Positions 50,795 through 59,434 of a DNA stretch of 64,000 nucleotides are shown here, in pieces. Positions within the stretch are counted from its first letter, which is position 1; the number at the start of each line of letters is the position of its first letter. The notes under the pieces are model-generated. The model saw only the letters and a list, made by a program, of their open reading frames with translations. It was not told where the DNA came from and made no database searches. This DNA comes from Halobellus rarus (GTDB lineage: Archaea; Halobacteriota; Halobacteria; Halobacteriales; Haloferacaceae): contig NZ_JANHDI010000006.1 in the NCBI RefSeq assembly GCF_024494595.1, positions 186,001 through 250,000 on the forward strand. The letters are read 5' to 3'. A program made the translations under genes and the position numbers.

Positions 50795-51262
50795 CTCATA
50801 TCACGGCGCGTTCGCCGCGCCACCTTACAGGCGTGCACACGAGACCGGATCACGGGGGTGTGCTTTCTGTTCATTCGTTGCTCACCGGTCAGGACGCGAG
50901 TTATTTTTTCGTTCCGATTTCCAAGTTCACTCCGTGGCCGCGAGTAGAGGCGTGTGCCCGAGTGCCGTAGAACTCTATGTTGCAGTCTGAACTCGATGCA
51001 GACATCTGACTTCGGGGTTTCTCCAATCGTCTCCCGGTGACGGATCACAACCCTGTCGAGCACGTCGACTCCGTTAGGCCGTCTATTACTGTTTCCGTGA
51101 GGTCGATTGTCATCGGGTAAACAGTTGTTATTAATAACGATCCGCGTGGAAGTGTCTACCAGACAGTATGTATGCCCACCGGATTAGACGACGCCGAGAG
51201 CTGACACAGGTACAAAGCAGGCGTTGCATCGTGAATCGATCCGTCTCACGTGGGAGAGGTCG
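50795..51262. other. Divergent intergenic region
   Basis: No gene is supported in this 468-base stretch. AT-rich blocks occur around 50898-50915 and 51120-51140 (CAGTTGTTATTAATAACGAT); the latter is a small palindrome, GTTATTAATAAC, at 51126-51137 that might serve as operator for the DUF7344 gene at 51263. Confidence 0.45.
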
Positions 51263-51646
51263 ATGAGCCCGGGCAACGGGGAAGGGGAACTGTCGACCGA
51301 CGAGGCGCTGGAACTCCTCGCAGACGAGACACGCTACCAACTCCTTCGGACGTTCTGTGAGCGCGATATCGGGGACGACGGACGAGTTGACCTGCCGGAG
51401 TTACTGGAAACCCTGTCGGAGACGTCGAAGACGGAAGGGGACGGACCCGCTTCCGAGAGTGACGCGAGACGGGAGCGGCTCACAGTCGAACTCCGTCACA
51501 ATCATCTCCCACGGCTGGACAGTCGGGGCGTTATCGACTGGGACGCGGAGGCCGACACCGTTGCACGGGGGCCGACTTTCGGCGAGTTACGTCCGCTCGT
51601 CGAACTCCTCGACGAGCACACCGACGAATTGCCGGGGAACTGGTGA
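51263..51646 (+). CDS. DUF7344-type winged-helix protein
   Basis: The 127-residue protein (from the ATG at 51263) is a soluble member of the family seen at 12662 and 13411. LSTDEALELLADETRYQLLR is helix 1, DLPELLETLSETSK follows, and LTVELRHNHLPRLDSRGVID is the conserved recognition segment, ending in WDAEADTVARGPTF and an acidic C-terminus. It has no membrane helices. The frame opens at an ATG 13 codons upstream (51224), but GGGAGAGGT just before 51263 supports the later start. It is a predicted DNA-binding regulator with unknown target; the nearby catabolic genes are possible but unproven. Confidence 0.78.
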   Translation: MSPGNGEGELSTDEALELLADETRYQLLRTFCERDIGDDGRVDLPELLETLSETSKTEGDGPASESDARRERLTVELRHNHLPRLDSRGVIDWDAEADTVARGPTFGELRPLVELLDEHTDELPGNW

Positions 51647-51907
51647 CGAATCACGCCCTATCGATGGACTGTCACGGAATTTCTGATAAACACTCTGTAC
51701 GAGGAGCACAACTATCAAAATAGATTAGTTGTGAACCGGATCGGTAGGCGGTCCTTTCTCCTCGGGTGCTTTTGTTAAATTGTACAGTATGCATCGTCAT
51801 ACCCCTCGTTGTACTGTTTCCGCGGGCTTTCGAAGAGACGTCGATCACGACGTGGCTGTACGGACCGCACCCAACGAATTATAATATCGCATATAATATA
51901 ATTAAAT

Positions 51908-54001
51908 TTATTTTTCCGGAGGCGAACGCGGGAACGAGCAGAGGTCTGCTCGACCCGTCGCGACGAGCGTGTTTACTTTGTCGAGTGAAGTCGTCGCTAC
52001 GGTGGCGAGGGTGGCGATCCCAGTTTCGTTTCGGATGTCGTCGCTGAAATCACTCGGTCCCTTTTGGTCGACCTCGCGTCCGCTCGTCGAGACGTCGACG
52101 GGTGCGACCAAATCGCACCCTGCCCGGTCGAGTCGGCAGACGAGGTCGAAGGCGACCTGGAGTGAGACACCGTCGCCATCGCCGTCCGAAACCGGGAGCG
52201 AAACCCCGAGCAGTCGGTCGGCCGGCCACGCCTCAGCGACCGCTTCGACGACCGCTAGGGGGAATCGAACGCCCTCGGCGGGAGGGGCGTCCGACCGAGT
52301 GAGAGCGTCACCGAGCAGCGATTCCGGGCCTGCGTCGAGGAAGAGGCAGTCGAATCCGGCGTCCCTCGCGCGCCGTGCGGCCGCGGCGAAATCTTCGGTG
52401 ATGTCCTCTCGGTCACTCGCGGTCATCTCGTCGATCCGGAACGCGCCCGGTCGAGCGGGGAACTCGTCTGTGAGCCGCGGCGCCCACGTGGATTCCCGCT
52501 CCACCAGTTCACCGCGCCCGAAGAGTCGGGGCTCACGGGCCCCGTTCGCACCGGCGTGATGCAGTCGTGCGCCGGCAGTGACGTTATCGGGAATGGAAGC
52601 CAATTCCTCGCTCCAGGCTTCGACATGCTCGTCGTCGTACAGTCCCGGCGTCCCGGTGGTCGATCGCCCCTCGGGTGCCACGGCGAGCGGCTGGGTGAGT
52701 AGCAATCCTGGCTCTTCTGCGCCCGCCTCGACGAACGTCGATCGCTGCGCGTTCGACGGCGTCCCGTCTACCGCCGAAAACGAGGGTTCGAGCGGTCGGA
52801 CAAATCGGTTCGGGAGTTCGAGGTCCCCGATCCGCGCCGGCTGGTACGCGGGTTCGACGACCCCATCGCCCGAGGTCTCGGCCGCGAACCACTCGTCGAA
52901 GGCGCTGATGAATGAGGGATCTCGACGCTTCAGGCTCCCGTACGTGAGCCGCCCGCTGCGCGTGAGGTGGTGGACAGCGAACTGGCGGGGGGCCAGATCG
53001 TAGTAGCGCGCGACGTCCTCGAAGTGGATCCGACTCCGTTCGGCGGCCGACATCAGCGCCTTCACGAACGGCTTCCGGGAGGATTCGTACGTCGAGAGCG
53101 CACTCTCGACGTCGCTGTGCTCCTCGAACGCTTCCATCAGGCCGATCGCGTCCTCCATCGCGAGCGTGGTGCCCGATCCGATGGAGTAGTGAGCCGTGTG
53201 TGCAGCGTCACCGAGGAGCACCATATTCTCGTGATGCCAGTGTTCGTTCGTGACCGTCTCGAAGGTCCGCCACTGGTCCTGTTGGGAGAGGAGCGAGTGG
53301 CCGCCGAGGTGATCGGCGAACACGTCTTCGAGGTACCCGAGGTACTCCGACTCGCTGGCCTCGGCGAGTCCGGACCGTTCCCACGTTTCGGCGTCGCAGT
53401 CGACGATGAACGTGCTCGTCGGACTCGGATAGGTGTGGGCACACCAGAGACCGTCGTCGTTCTCGACGAAGATGTGCGTGAGCGCCTCGAAGTCCTGCTC
53501 CGTCCCGAACCACGAGAACCTCGCCTCTCCCTCTGCGACGTCCGTCCCGAACTCCTCGGCGAATGCGTCGCGGGCGCGGCTGTGAATCCCGTCGGCGAAG
53601 ATGCACAGATCAGATCCCTCCGCGAGCGCACCGGGATCCGTGATCTCTGTCTCGAACTGGAGGTCCACGCCGACGTCCCGACAGCGCTCCTGGAGCACGC
53701 GGAGGAGATCCGTCCGCATCATACTCGCGAACGTGTTGCCGCCGCAGCGGAAGCGCTCGCCGTCCGTCCGGATGTCGAACGGGTCCCAGCGCTCGAACGC
53801 CTCCGTGATCGCCTCGTGGGAGGGGCCGTCCGCCTCGGCGAGGTTCGAGATGGTTCGGTCCGGGAAGACGATGCCCCAGCCGTACGTCACGTCCGGCGGA
53901 TTTCGCTCGTACACGGTGACGTCCCAGTCGGGGTGTGCTCGCTTCAATAGCAGGCTCGCGTACAGTCCGCCTGGGCCGCCGCCGATGGTGTTGACTTTCA
54001 T
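51908..54001 (-). CDS. Flavin monooxygenase fused to Old-Yellow-Enzyme-like domain (2-aminobenzoyl-CoA monooxygenase/reductase or salicylyl-CoA 5-hydroxylase type)
   Basis: The 697-residue protein has two parts. Residues 1-380 are a group A flavin monooxygenase: NTIGGGPGGLYASLLLKRAH (FAD dinucleotide fold), then MVLLGDAAHTAHYSIGSGTT followed by LAMEDAIGLMEAFEE, a block shared by salicylyl-CoA 5-hydroxylase and 2-aminobenzoyl-CoA monooxygenase/reductase. Residues about 390-697 resemble the OYE TIM barrel (IGDLELPNRFVRPLEPSFSA, LHHAGANGARE, AAAARRARDAGFDCLFLDAG), but the HxHGYL region and the terminal FMN-phosphate loop are not recognisable and the domain is shorter than usual. The enzyme should hydroxylate an aryl-CoA; a reductase half-reaction is uncertain. 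It lies downstream of the symporter genes on the same strand, near an aryl-acid AMP ligase and IclR regulators. Salicylate or anthranilate as substrate is inferred. Confidence 0.82.
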   Translation of the reverse strand: MKVNTIGGGPGGLYASLLLKRAHPDWDVTVYERNPPDVTYGWGIVFPDRTISNLAEADGPSHEAITEAFERWDPFDIRTDGERFRCGGNTFASMMRTDLLRVLQERCRDVGVDLQFETEITDPGALAEGSDLCIFADGIHSRARDAFAEEFGTDVAEGEARFSWFGTEQDFEALTHIFVENDDGLWCAHTYPSPTSTFIVDCDAETWERSGLAEASESEYLGYLEDVFADHLGGHSLLSQQDQWRTFETVTNEHWHHENMVLLGDAAHTAHYSIGSGTTLAMEDAIGLMEAFEEHSDVESALSTYESSRKPFVKALMSAAERSRIHFEDVARYYDLAPRQFAVHHLTRSGRLTYGSLKRRDPSFISAFDEWFAAETSGDGVVEPAYQPARIGDLELPNRFVRPLEPSFSAVDGTPSNAQRSTFVEAGAEEPGLLLTQPLAVAPEGRSTTGTPGLYDDEHVEAWSEELASIPDNVTAGARLHHAGANGAREPRLFGRGELVERESTWAPRLTDEFPARPGAFRIDEMTASDREDITEDFAAAARRARDAGFDCLFLDAGPESLLGDALTRSDAPPAEGVRFPLAVVEAVAEAWPADRLLGVSLPVSDGDGDGVSLQVAFDLVCRLDRAGCDLVAPVDVSTSGREVDQKGPSDFSDDIRNETGIATLATVATTSLDKVNTLVATGRADLCSFPRSPPEK

Positions 54002-54127
54002 AACTCTGTCGTGATAGGTGCTCGGTGTGTAATTCGTCGCAGTCGATTGCGGTTCGGAAGTCGTCGATCGCTAGTCGTTCGAGCGCTGAACGATTCGTCC
54101 GGTCGTCGATCGAATCGCGCGGGGCTG

Positions 54128-55609
54128 TTACCAGACGTGTTCGAATAGCTCCTCGTACTGTTCCAACTTATCTTTGGGGGGTTTCCCCGTGGCGTAGGCG
54201 ACGACGATCATCAGGATTACTTGCGAGAGCAAGACCGGAACGAACGGCAGGAAGCCGAACGTGAGACTGTTCGGTAGGAGGCCGAGTTCGAACGCCCAGA
54301 TGCCGACGAATCCCCAGATTAGACCCGCGTACGCCGAGTACTTGTTGGACCGACGCCAGTAGAACGCCGAACAGATCGGGAAGAACATCAACCCGAATCC
54401 GGAGAAGGCGAACGTCGCTGTGTCGACGATACTGTCACGGGTGACCATCGCTCCGACGAAGGCCGCGACGAAGATGAGAATCAGGAACCCACGCGTGTAG
54501 TAGACCTCTCGGTACTCGCTGATGTTGAAGAACTCTTTGAGGACGTCCTCGGTGAAGAACGTGCTCAGCGTGAGCACCTGACCGTCGAGACTGGACATCA
54601 GCGCCGCGAGGATGCCCGCGAGTGCGAACCCGACGACCCACACCGGCAGGAGTTCGCCGACGAGCGTCGGGAGGATGAAGTCGGGATTCGCCAGGTCGGG
54701 GAACTGCGCGATGCCCCAAAAGCCGAGTAACACCGCCGGCGTCCACACGACGATGACGGCGATCGGGTAGAGCACGGCCGTCTGCTGAAGGTTCTTGACT
54801 GACTTCGCCGTCATATAACGGACGAAGAGGTGCGGGAACATAAACGCCCCAAAGGCGACGATGAGTCCCTGTGAGAACCAGGATCGGGGCTGGAACGGTG
54901 GGATACCGCCACGGTTCAGGAGGACCCCGTCGTTGATCTGTGCGACCGCCTGCGTCGCGCTGTCGAATCCCCCGATCCGGGTGGGAACCCAGAGGAACAT
55001 CGCGAGCAGAAACACGATGAACACCGCCCCCTGGAACGCGTTCGTCCAGCCGGTCCCGCGCATCCCCCCTTGGTACACGTACCCGCCGACGACGACGAGG
55101 ACGATCGCGGCTCCCAGCCAATACGGAACGAGTCCGTTCGTGAGCGCTTCGAAGACGATGCCACCGCCCTGCACGCCGACGAGGATGTAGGGGATCGTCC
55201 AGATGGTGAACATCACCATCGCTAGGACGCCGAGATACTCCGCGTCCCAGCGGTGGTTGATGATCTGTGCGGGCGTGATGTGACCGAACTCCTTGCCCAC
55301 CATCCAGATGCGGTACCCCACGGTCATCAGGAAGACCGGGAACAGGAACGCGAAGAGGACGACGAAGAACCCGAACGCGCCCGCACCGGCGCTGTAGGCC
55401 AGACCGGGCGCGCCGATCATCACCACCGCGGTCATATTCGTCGCGAAGAGGGCGGCCAGGAGAATGATCGTACTGAACGACCGATCGGCCATCAAGTAGT
55501 CCTCGCGGGACGTTCCAGTCGCCCGAGCGGCGAGGTGGCCCACCCCGAGTACGATGAGCAGGTAGACGGTCGTGATCGCGACGACGAGGAGGTTCGATCC
55601 CGACGCCAT
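54128..55609 (-). CDS. Sodium:solute symporter (SSS family)
   Basis: The 493-residue protein has about 13 membrane helices of the SSS/LeuT-like fold, beginning LLVVAITTVYLLIVLGVGHL. DYLMADRSFSTIILLAALFA is in the position of the family's DFFLAGR-type motif, and GFVGIWAFELGLLP lies near the C-terminus. It should couple sodium entry to uptake of an organic anion. It overlaps the DUF3311 gene (TGATG at 55607-55611), a common pairing in which the small protein is thought to be a partner subunit. The monooxygenase gene follows on the same strand 126 bases later, so an aromatic or other carboxylate substrate is inferred. Confidence 0.9.
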   Translation of the reverse strand: MASGSNLLVVAITTVYLLIVLGVGHLAARATGTSREDYLMADRSFSTIILLAALFATNMTAVVMIGAPGLAYSAGAGAFGFFVVLFAFLFPVFLMTVGYRIWMVGKEFGHITPAQIINHRWDAEYLGVLAMVMFTIWTIPYILVGVQGGGIVFEALTNGLVPYWLGAAIVLVVVGGYVYQGGMRGTGWTNAFQGAVFIVFLLAMFLWVPTRIGGFDSATQAVAQINDGVLLNRGGIPPFQPRSWFSQGLIVAFGAFMFPHLFVRYMTAKSVKNLQQTAVLYPIAVIVVWTPAVLLGFWGIAQFPDLANPDFILPTLVGELLPVWVVGFALAGILAALMSSLDGQVLTLSTFFTEDVLKEFFNISEYREVYYTRGFLILIFVAAFVGAMVTRDSIVDTATFAFSGFGLMFFPICSAFYWRRSNKYSAYAGLIWGFVGIWAFELGLLPNSLTFGFLPFVPVLLSQVILMIVVAYATGKPPKDKLEQYEELFEHVW

Positions 55610-55899
55610 CAGCGATCACTCCCCCCAGTGGCCGAGTCGCTCGCGCTGTCGCCGGCGGTCGGTTCGTGTTCCGACGGCGGTTCGGGAGCGACGAGGTACA
55701 TCACGGCCAGGATGGCAGTCCCGACTAGGAGGTACGCGACGTCGTACGCGATCTGAACCGGGATCCAGCCCAGAATCAGCGTCTGTGAACTCATCAGCCC
55801 GAAGAGTTCGCTCTGGTGGAGCACGACCATCGCCAGTACGGCCCCCAAAAGCGCGATCCGGACCGGCCGCTTCGGTGTCCAAAAGCTATCGCCTATCAT
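55609..55899 (-). CDS. DUF3311 small membrane protein, partner of SSS symporter
   Basis: The 96-residue protein has two membrane helices (VRIALLGAVLAMVVLHQSEL and YDVAYLLVGTAILAVMYLVA) separated by a loop with GWIPVQIAYD, and an acidic tail. DUF3311 proteins of this type are encoded directly before SSS symporters and probably form a two-component transporter. The frame opens with GTG at 55914, but the ATG at 55899 is preferred. The stop overlaps the symporter start. The palindrome at 55944-55957 lies just upstream and may control the operon. Confidence 0.8.
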   Translation of the reverse strand: MIGDSFWTPKRPVRIALLGAVLAMVVLHQSELFGLMSSQTLILGWIPVQIAYDVAYLLVGTAILAVMYLVAPEPPSEHEPTAGDSASDSATGGSDR

Positions 55900-55943
55900 G
55901 GTAACGGAAGCCACGTTTCGAATAGGTACACTTGAATCTATCT

Positions 55944-55957
55944 ATAACGTACGTTAT
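55944..55957. promoter_or_regulatory. Perfect palindrome ATAACGTACGTTAT, candidate IclR operator
   Basis: This 14-base perfect palindrome lies between the divergent DUF3311/symporter operon (starts 55899) and the aryl-acid ligase gene (starts 56066). A related near-palindrome with the same ACGTACGT core precedes the second IclR gene at 59014-59031. The position suits an operator that controls both directions. A TATA-like ACTATAATTTTATC lies at 56022-56035 for the ligase. Confidence 0.55.
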
Positions 55958-56065
55958 CGATCACGGGATCGCACCGCAAAGCAGGGAGACGAGCCGCGGG
56001 AGGATTCCGTGTGACGTCGACACTATAATTTTATCACGCTGGGTCCGATACGTGGTTCCGTATCA

Positions 56066-57775
56066 ATGACCGCAGGCGATCCTATGGAGCCGACATCGTT
56101 AGCCGGATACGTGCCGTTCGACGAGGAGCGACAGCGTCAGTACGTCGAAGAGGGGTACTGGCGAGAGACGACGTTCCACGAGGTGCTCGACGAACACGCC
56201 GAGGCGCACCCCGACCGGACGGCGCTCGTCGGTCCGAACCGAGAGCTCACCTACGGGGAACTCGCAGCGAGCACCCGACAGATCGCGTCCTATCTCGCCG
56301 GCGAACTGGGCTTGCGTCCAAACGAACGCGTCGTGTTTCAGCTGCCGAACTGCTCGGAGTTCGTGGAGACGTTTCTCGCCTGTTCCCGTATCGGCGTCGT
56401 CCCGGTGATGGTGCTTCCGCGCCACCGCGAGGCCGAGGCGAACCACGTCGTCGAGTTGACCGACGCCCGCGCGTACGTCGTCGACCACGATCGCTACCCG
56501 AACCGGTTCGACTTCGTCGGCCTCGCAGACGACGTCCGCGCCGCTCACGACTCCCTCGAACACGTCATCGCGGTCACCGACGACGGGGCCGCCGAGCTCG
56601 ACGAATGTGTGACTTTCGGGTCGATGCGAGACGAGCGGTGGGTGAACACGTACGGGGAGCAGGTGGTCGAAACTGACGTCGACCCGGCGAATCCGGGCGT
56701 GATGCTCCTCTCGGGGGGCACCACCGGGTTACCGAAGGCGATTCCACGGACCCACAACGACTACGTGTTCCAGTGGGAACGGATGGCCGAGGTGGCCGGA
56801 GTCGAGACGGACTGGATCGCGTTCCCGAGCGTCCCGATCGGCCACAACGCGTCGTTGAACTGCATCGTCGGTGCCGCGCTGTGGGAAGGCGCGACCGTTG
56901 CCGTCGAACCCGTCTTGAAACCGGAACATCTGATGGACTTCATCGAACGCGTCGACGGGAGTTACACGCTTCCGATGCCCACCCAGATCCTCGACATTCT
57001 TGATCACCCCGACGTCGACGAGTACGACTTGACCTCCCTCGAAGTGCTCGTCAGCGGCGGGCAGAAAGTCCCGCCCGCAGTGGTCGAACGGGCGGTCGAG
57101 CGCTGGGACGTCGGGTTCTGCAACATCTTCGGGATGGCGGAAGGGCCCCTGATTTGCTCCCGCCCGGAAGACGAGCTGGCGGTACAAGCCCACACGGTCG
57201 GCCGCCCAATCGCACCCGAGGCCGACGAGGTCCGTATCGTGGGTCCCGACCGAGAAGAGAACCTCGACACCGGAGAGGCGGGAGAACTCGCCGTTCGCGG
57301 ACCGGGGTACTTCACCGGATACTTCCGTAACGACGAGGAGAACGCGGAGAACTTCTCGGTGGACGGCTGGTTCTTCACCGAGGACGTCCTCGCGCGTCGC
57401 CCGGACGGGAACCTCGAAGTGTACGGCCGAATGAAGGATACGATCATCCGCGGAGGCGAGAACATCTACGCACCTGGTGTCGAGGACGAACTCATCGAAC
57501 ACCCGAAGATCGCAAACGTCGCTGTCGTCGCCATTCCAGACGATCGACTCGGAGAACGACCCGCGGCCGTCGTCGAGTTAGCTGAGGGGGCCGAGGACGT
57601 TTCGGTCGATGAGTTGTCGTCGTTTCTCGACGAACGGGGTATCGCCGTATTCAAGCGACCGGAACGACTCGCCGTGCTCCCGTCGCTCCCCCGGACTGAA
57701 GTCGGGAAAATCGAAAAGAAAGCCCTCGAGGACCGCATCGGCGATCTGTTCGAGGCGTCCAACGACGATCAGTAA
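56066..57775 (+). CDS. Aryl-acid AMP ligase (DhbE/EntE-like; salicyl- or aminobenzoyl-type)
   Basis: The 569-residue protein is an ANL-family adenylating enzyme. Motif A3 is VMLLSGGTTGLPKAIPRTHN, almost the wording of 2,3-dihydroxybenzoate-AMP ligases. Further blocks are IGHNASL near 260, where DhbE has HNYPLSS at the aryl pocket, then NIFGMAEGPLICSRPEDELA, GYFRNDEENAENFSVDGWFF and KDTIIRGGENIYAPGVED with the C-terminal hinge. It ends LPRTEVGKIEKKAL with the catalytic Lys. The His-Asn pair of the DhbE pocket is kept, while the following residues differ, so the acceptor is probably a related benzoate such as salicylate, anthranilate or benzoate. It activates the acid, probably to the CoA thioester, for the monooxygenase nearby. 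It is divergent from the transporter operon across the palindrome region. Confidence 0.85.
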   Translation: MTAGDPMEPTSLAGYVPFDEERQRQYVEEGYWRETTFHEVLDEHAEAHPDRTALVGPNRELTYGELAASTRQIASYLAGELGLRPNERVVFQLPNCSEFVETFLACSRIGVVPVMVLPRHREAEANHVVELTDARAYVVDHDRYPNRFDFVGLADDVRAAHDSLEHVIAVTDDGAAELDECVTFGSMRDERWVNTYGEQVVETDVDPANPGVMLLSGGTTGLPKAIPRTHNDYVFQWERMAEVAGVETDWIAFPSVPIGHNASLNCIVGAALWEGATVAVEPVLKPEHLMDFIERVDGSYTLPMPTQILDILDHPDVDEYDLTSLEVLVSGGQKVPPAVVERAVERWDVGFCNIFGMAEGPLICSRPEDELAVQAHTVGRPIAPEADEVRIVGPDREENLDTGEAGELAVRGPGYFTGYFRNDEENAENFSVDGWFFTEDVLARRPDGNLEVYGRMKDTIIRGGENIYAPGVEDELIEHPKIANVAVVAIPDDRLGERPAAVVELAEGAEDVSVDELSSFLDERGIAVFKRPERLAVLPSLPRTEVGKIEKKALEDRIGDLFEASNDDQ

Positions 57776-58213
57776 GCTCGCGACGTTTCCACTGTCGCAT
57801 TCCGGTTCCATTCGGTAGCGTCCGTCACCGATTCTCAGTTAACCCGTTTGTCGTGCGATCACGGAGGTCAAAGACTCCCAGGCGACACCACTACTCCGTC
57901 GACCAGCGGTCACGCGTTTCCCCAGGCAATAACGTGTAAGTCGGTATCAATCCACAGTGTGCAACAACGCGGTAGACTGGTGTTCGGAATCTCTGAGGTC
58001 GAACTAACCTGCTTTCCGAATTCTTACACCTCGATATTTATAAATTATAGATACTTGGCCGAATATATCCAATAGCGGCTCCGACAGCGGACAGAGCTTG
58101 AATTCCTTTTGACGGAATGCGGTGGGGAATGAGCGTAAACGATGATGAAGAACCCATCGTTCGTTGCACGAGGCGGAACAAATTTGTGGGAGACGACCGT
58201 ACGAAAAGGTAGA
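57776..58213. other. Intergenic region before the first IclR gene
   Basis: No gene is seen. CGATATTTATAAATTATAG at 58032-58050 is a strong TATA-like element for the IclR gene, though it lies about 165 bases before its preferred start; a leader or an earlier start is possible. Confidence 0.45.
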
Positions 58214-58978
58214 ATGCGAGAGCCAACCGGGGACACGATCAAGTCGGACGAAACTCTTCTCGAGATACTGGAAGCGCTGCACAGCCTCGACGAATCCACG
58301 CTCACGGCGATCGCAGACGAGGTCGACGTCTCGAAGAGCACTGTCCATCGCCACCTGGAGACGCTGCGCGCGCGCAGATTCGTCTCGAAGGGAGACGAGG
58401 AGTACCGGCTCGGATTAGAATTCCTCCGATTCGGTGGGGCTGCGCGGGAGCGCTATCCGTTTCACCGGCAGTCGAAATCGATCGTCCAGCAGGTGGCAGA
58501 TCAAACCGGCGAGTTCGTCGGATTCCTCGTCGAAGAACAAGGCGTCGGGACCTTCATATACTGCGAGATGGGAACGGAGGGTGTTCCATCGGAGGCGAAG
58601 GTCGGGCAGAACCTGTTGCTTCACCAATCCGCGTCGGGAAAGGCGATTCTCGCACACCTCCCCGCCGAACGGAGGTCGAGGATCCTCGATCAGTACGGGC
58701 TCCCGCCACGCACGGACGAGACGTTGACCGATCGAGCGACGTTGCTGGACGACTTGGACGAGATCCGAGAACGTGGCTACGCCTTCGCCCACGAGGAGTA
58801 CACCGACGGGTTGCGGGCCGTCGCAGCCCCCGCCTTCGATGCCGACGGAACCGTTATCGGAAGTCTGGTCGTCGCCGGTCCGATCCACCGAATGCGAGGC
58901 GAACGCTTCGAGACCGATCTCCCCGAACTCGTGACAGGAGCCGTCAAGGAGTTTCAACTCACTATCTCGTACGCCTGA
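58214..58978 (+). CDS. IclR-family transcriptional regulator
   Basis: The 254-residue protein has an N-terminal winged helix (about 10-75: SDETLLEILEALHSLDESTL, AIADEVDVSKSTVHRHLETL, ARRFVSKGDEEYRLGLEFLR) and a C-terminal IclR effector domain (about 90-250: GVGTFIYCEMGTEGVPSEAK, LLLHQSASGKAILAHLPAER, RERGYAFAHEEYTDGLRAVA, GTVIGSLVVAGPIHRMRGER). Family members respond to aromatic or small organic acids. The frame opens with an ATG at 58142, but the domain starts after MREPTGDTIKSDE, so 58214 is preferred. It lies beside the ligase and transporter genes and probably regulates them. Confidence 0.88.
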   Translation: MREPTGDTIKSDETLLEILEALHSLDESTLTAIADEVDVSKSTVHRHLETLRARRFVSKGDEEYRLGLEFLRFGGAARERYPFHRQSKSIVQQVADQTGEFVGFLVEEQGVGTFIYCEMGTEGVPSEAKVGQNLLLHQSASGKAILAHLPAERRSRILDQYGLPPRTDETLTDRATLLDDLDEIRERGYAFAHEEYTDGLRAVAAPAFDADGTVIGSLVVAGPIHRMRGERFETDLPELVTGAVKEFQLTISYA

Positions 58979-59434
58979 CTCGATCGGCCGACCGAGCCCG
59001 AAACGAACGCGGTAACATACGTACGTTTGTTATGTACATAGTTGCATCGAGAACGCGAGTCCAGTTCGAGATAATCGAACTATTTGTCGAACCTTGGAAC
59101 GTCACCGTTTAGACAATATCGTCTCGAATACGTGATCTAGAGCAGGTATCAATCGAGATCCTGTATCAGTTTCCGTTATTTAACCAAATAGTTTGTGAAT
59201 TCCGAAGTATACGTCCAAATGTTGTCTCGGGAAACCGCGACCGTATCAGTGAACGGGATCTGACAGAATGCCGTGAAGCGGCCTCAATGCAGTAGCACGC
59301 CCTAGAGAGCGGTACGGCGGTGACTGCAAAACCGTGCTGGAGTTCCCCCCGGCTACGACCGATCTTTCAAGGCCCGAACTTCAAAGTTCGGATATGCGAA
59401 ATTTTTATATTCGCGTGTGAGCGTGTTGGTACCA
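58979..59434. other. Intergenic region before second IclR gene
   Basis: No gene is seen in this 456-base stretch. It contains the near-palindrome AACATACGTACGTTTGTT at 59014-59031, an AT-rich part around 59175-59215, and a TATA-like GAAATTTTTATATTCG at 59398-59413, about 25-35 bases before the start at 59435. Confidence 0.45.
59014..59031. promoter_or_regulatory. Near-palindrome with ACGTACGT core, candidate operator
   Basis: AACATACGTACGTTTGTT matches its reverse complement in 16 of 18 positions and shares the ACGTACGT core with the perfect palindrome at 55944-55957. It lies between the two IclR genes. Binding by one of them is inferred. Confidence 0.45.
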
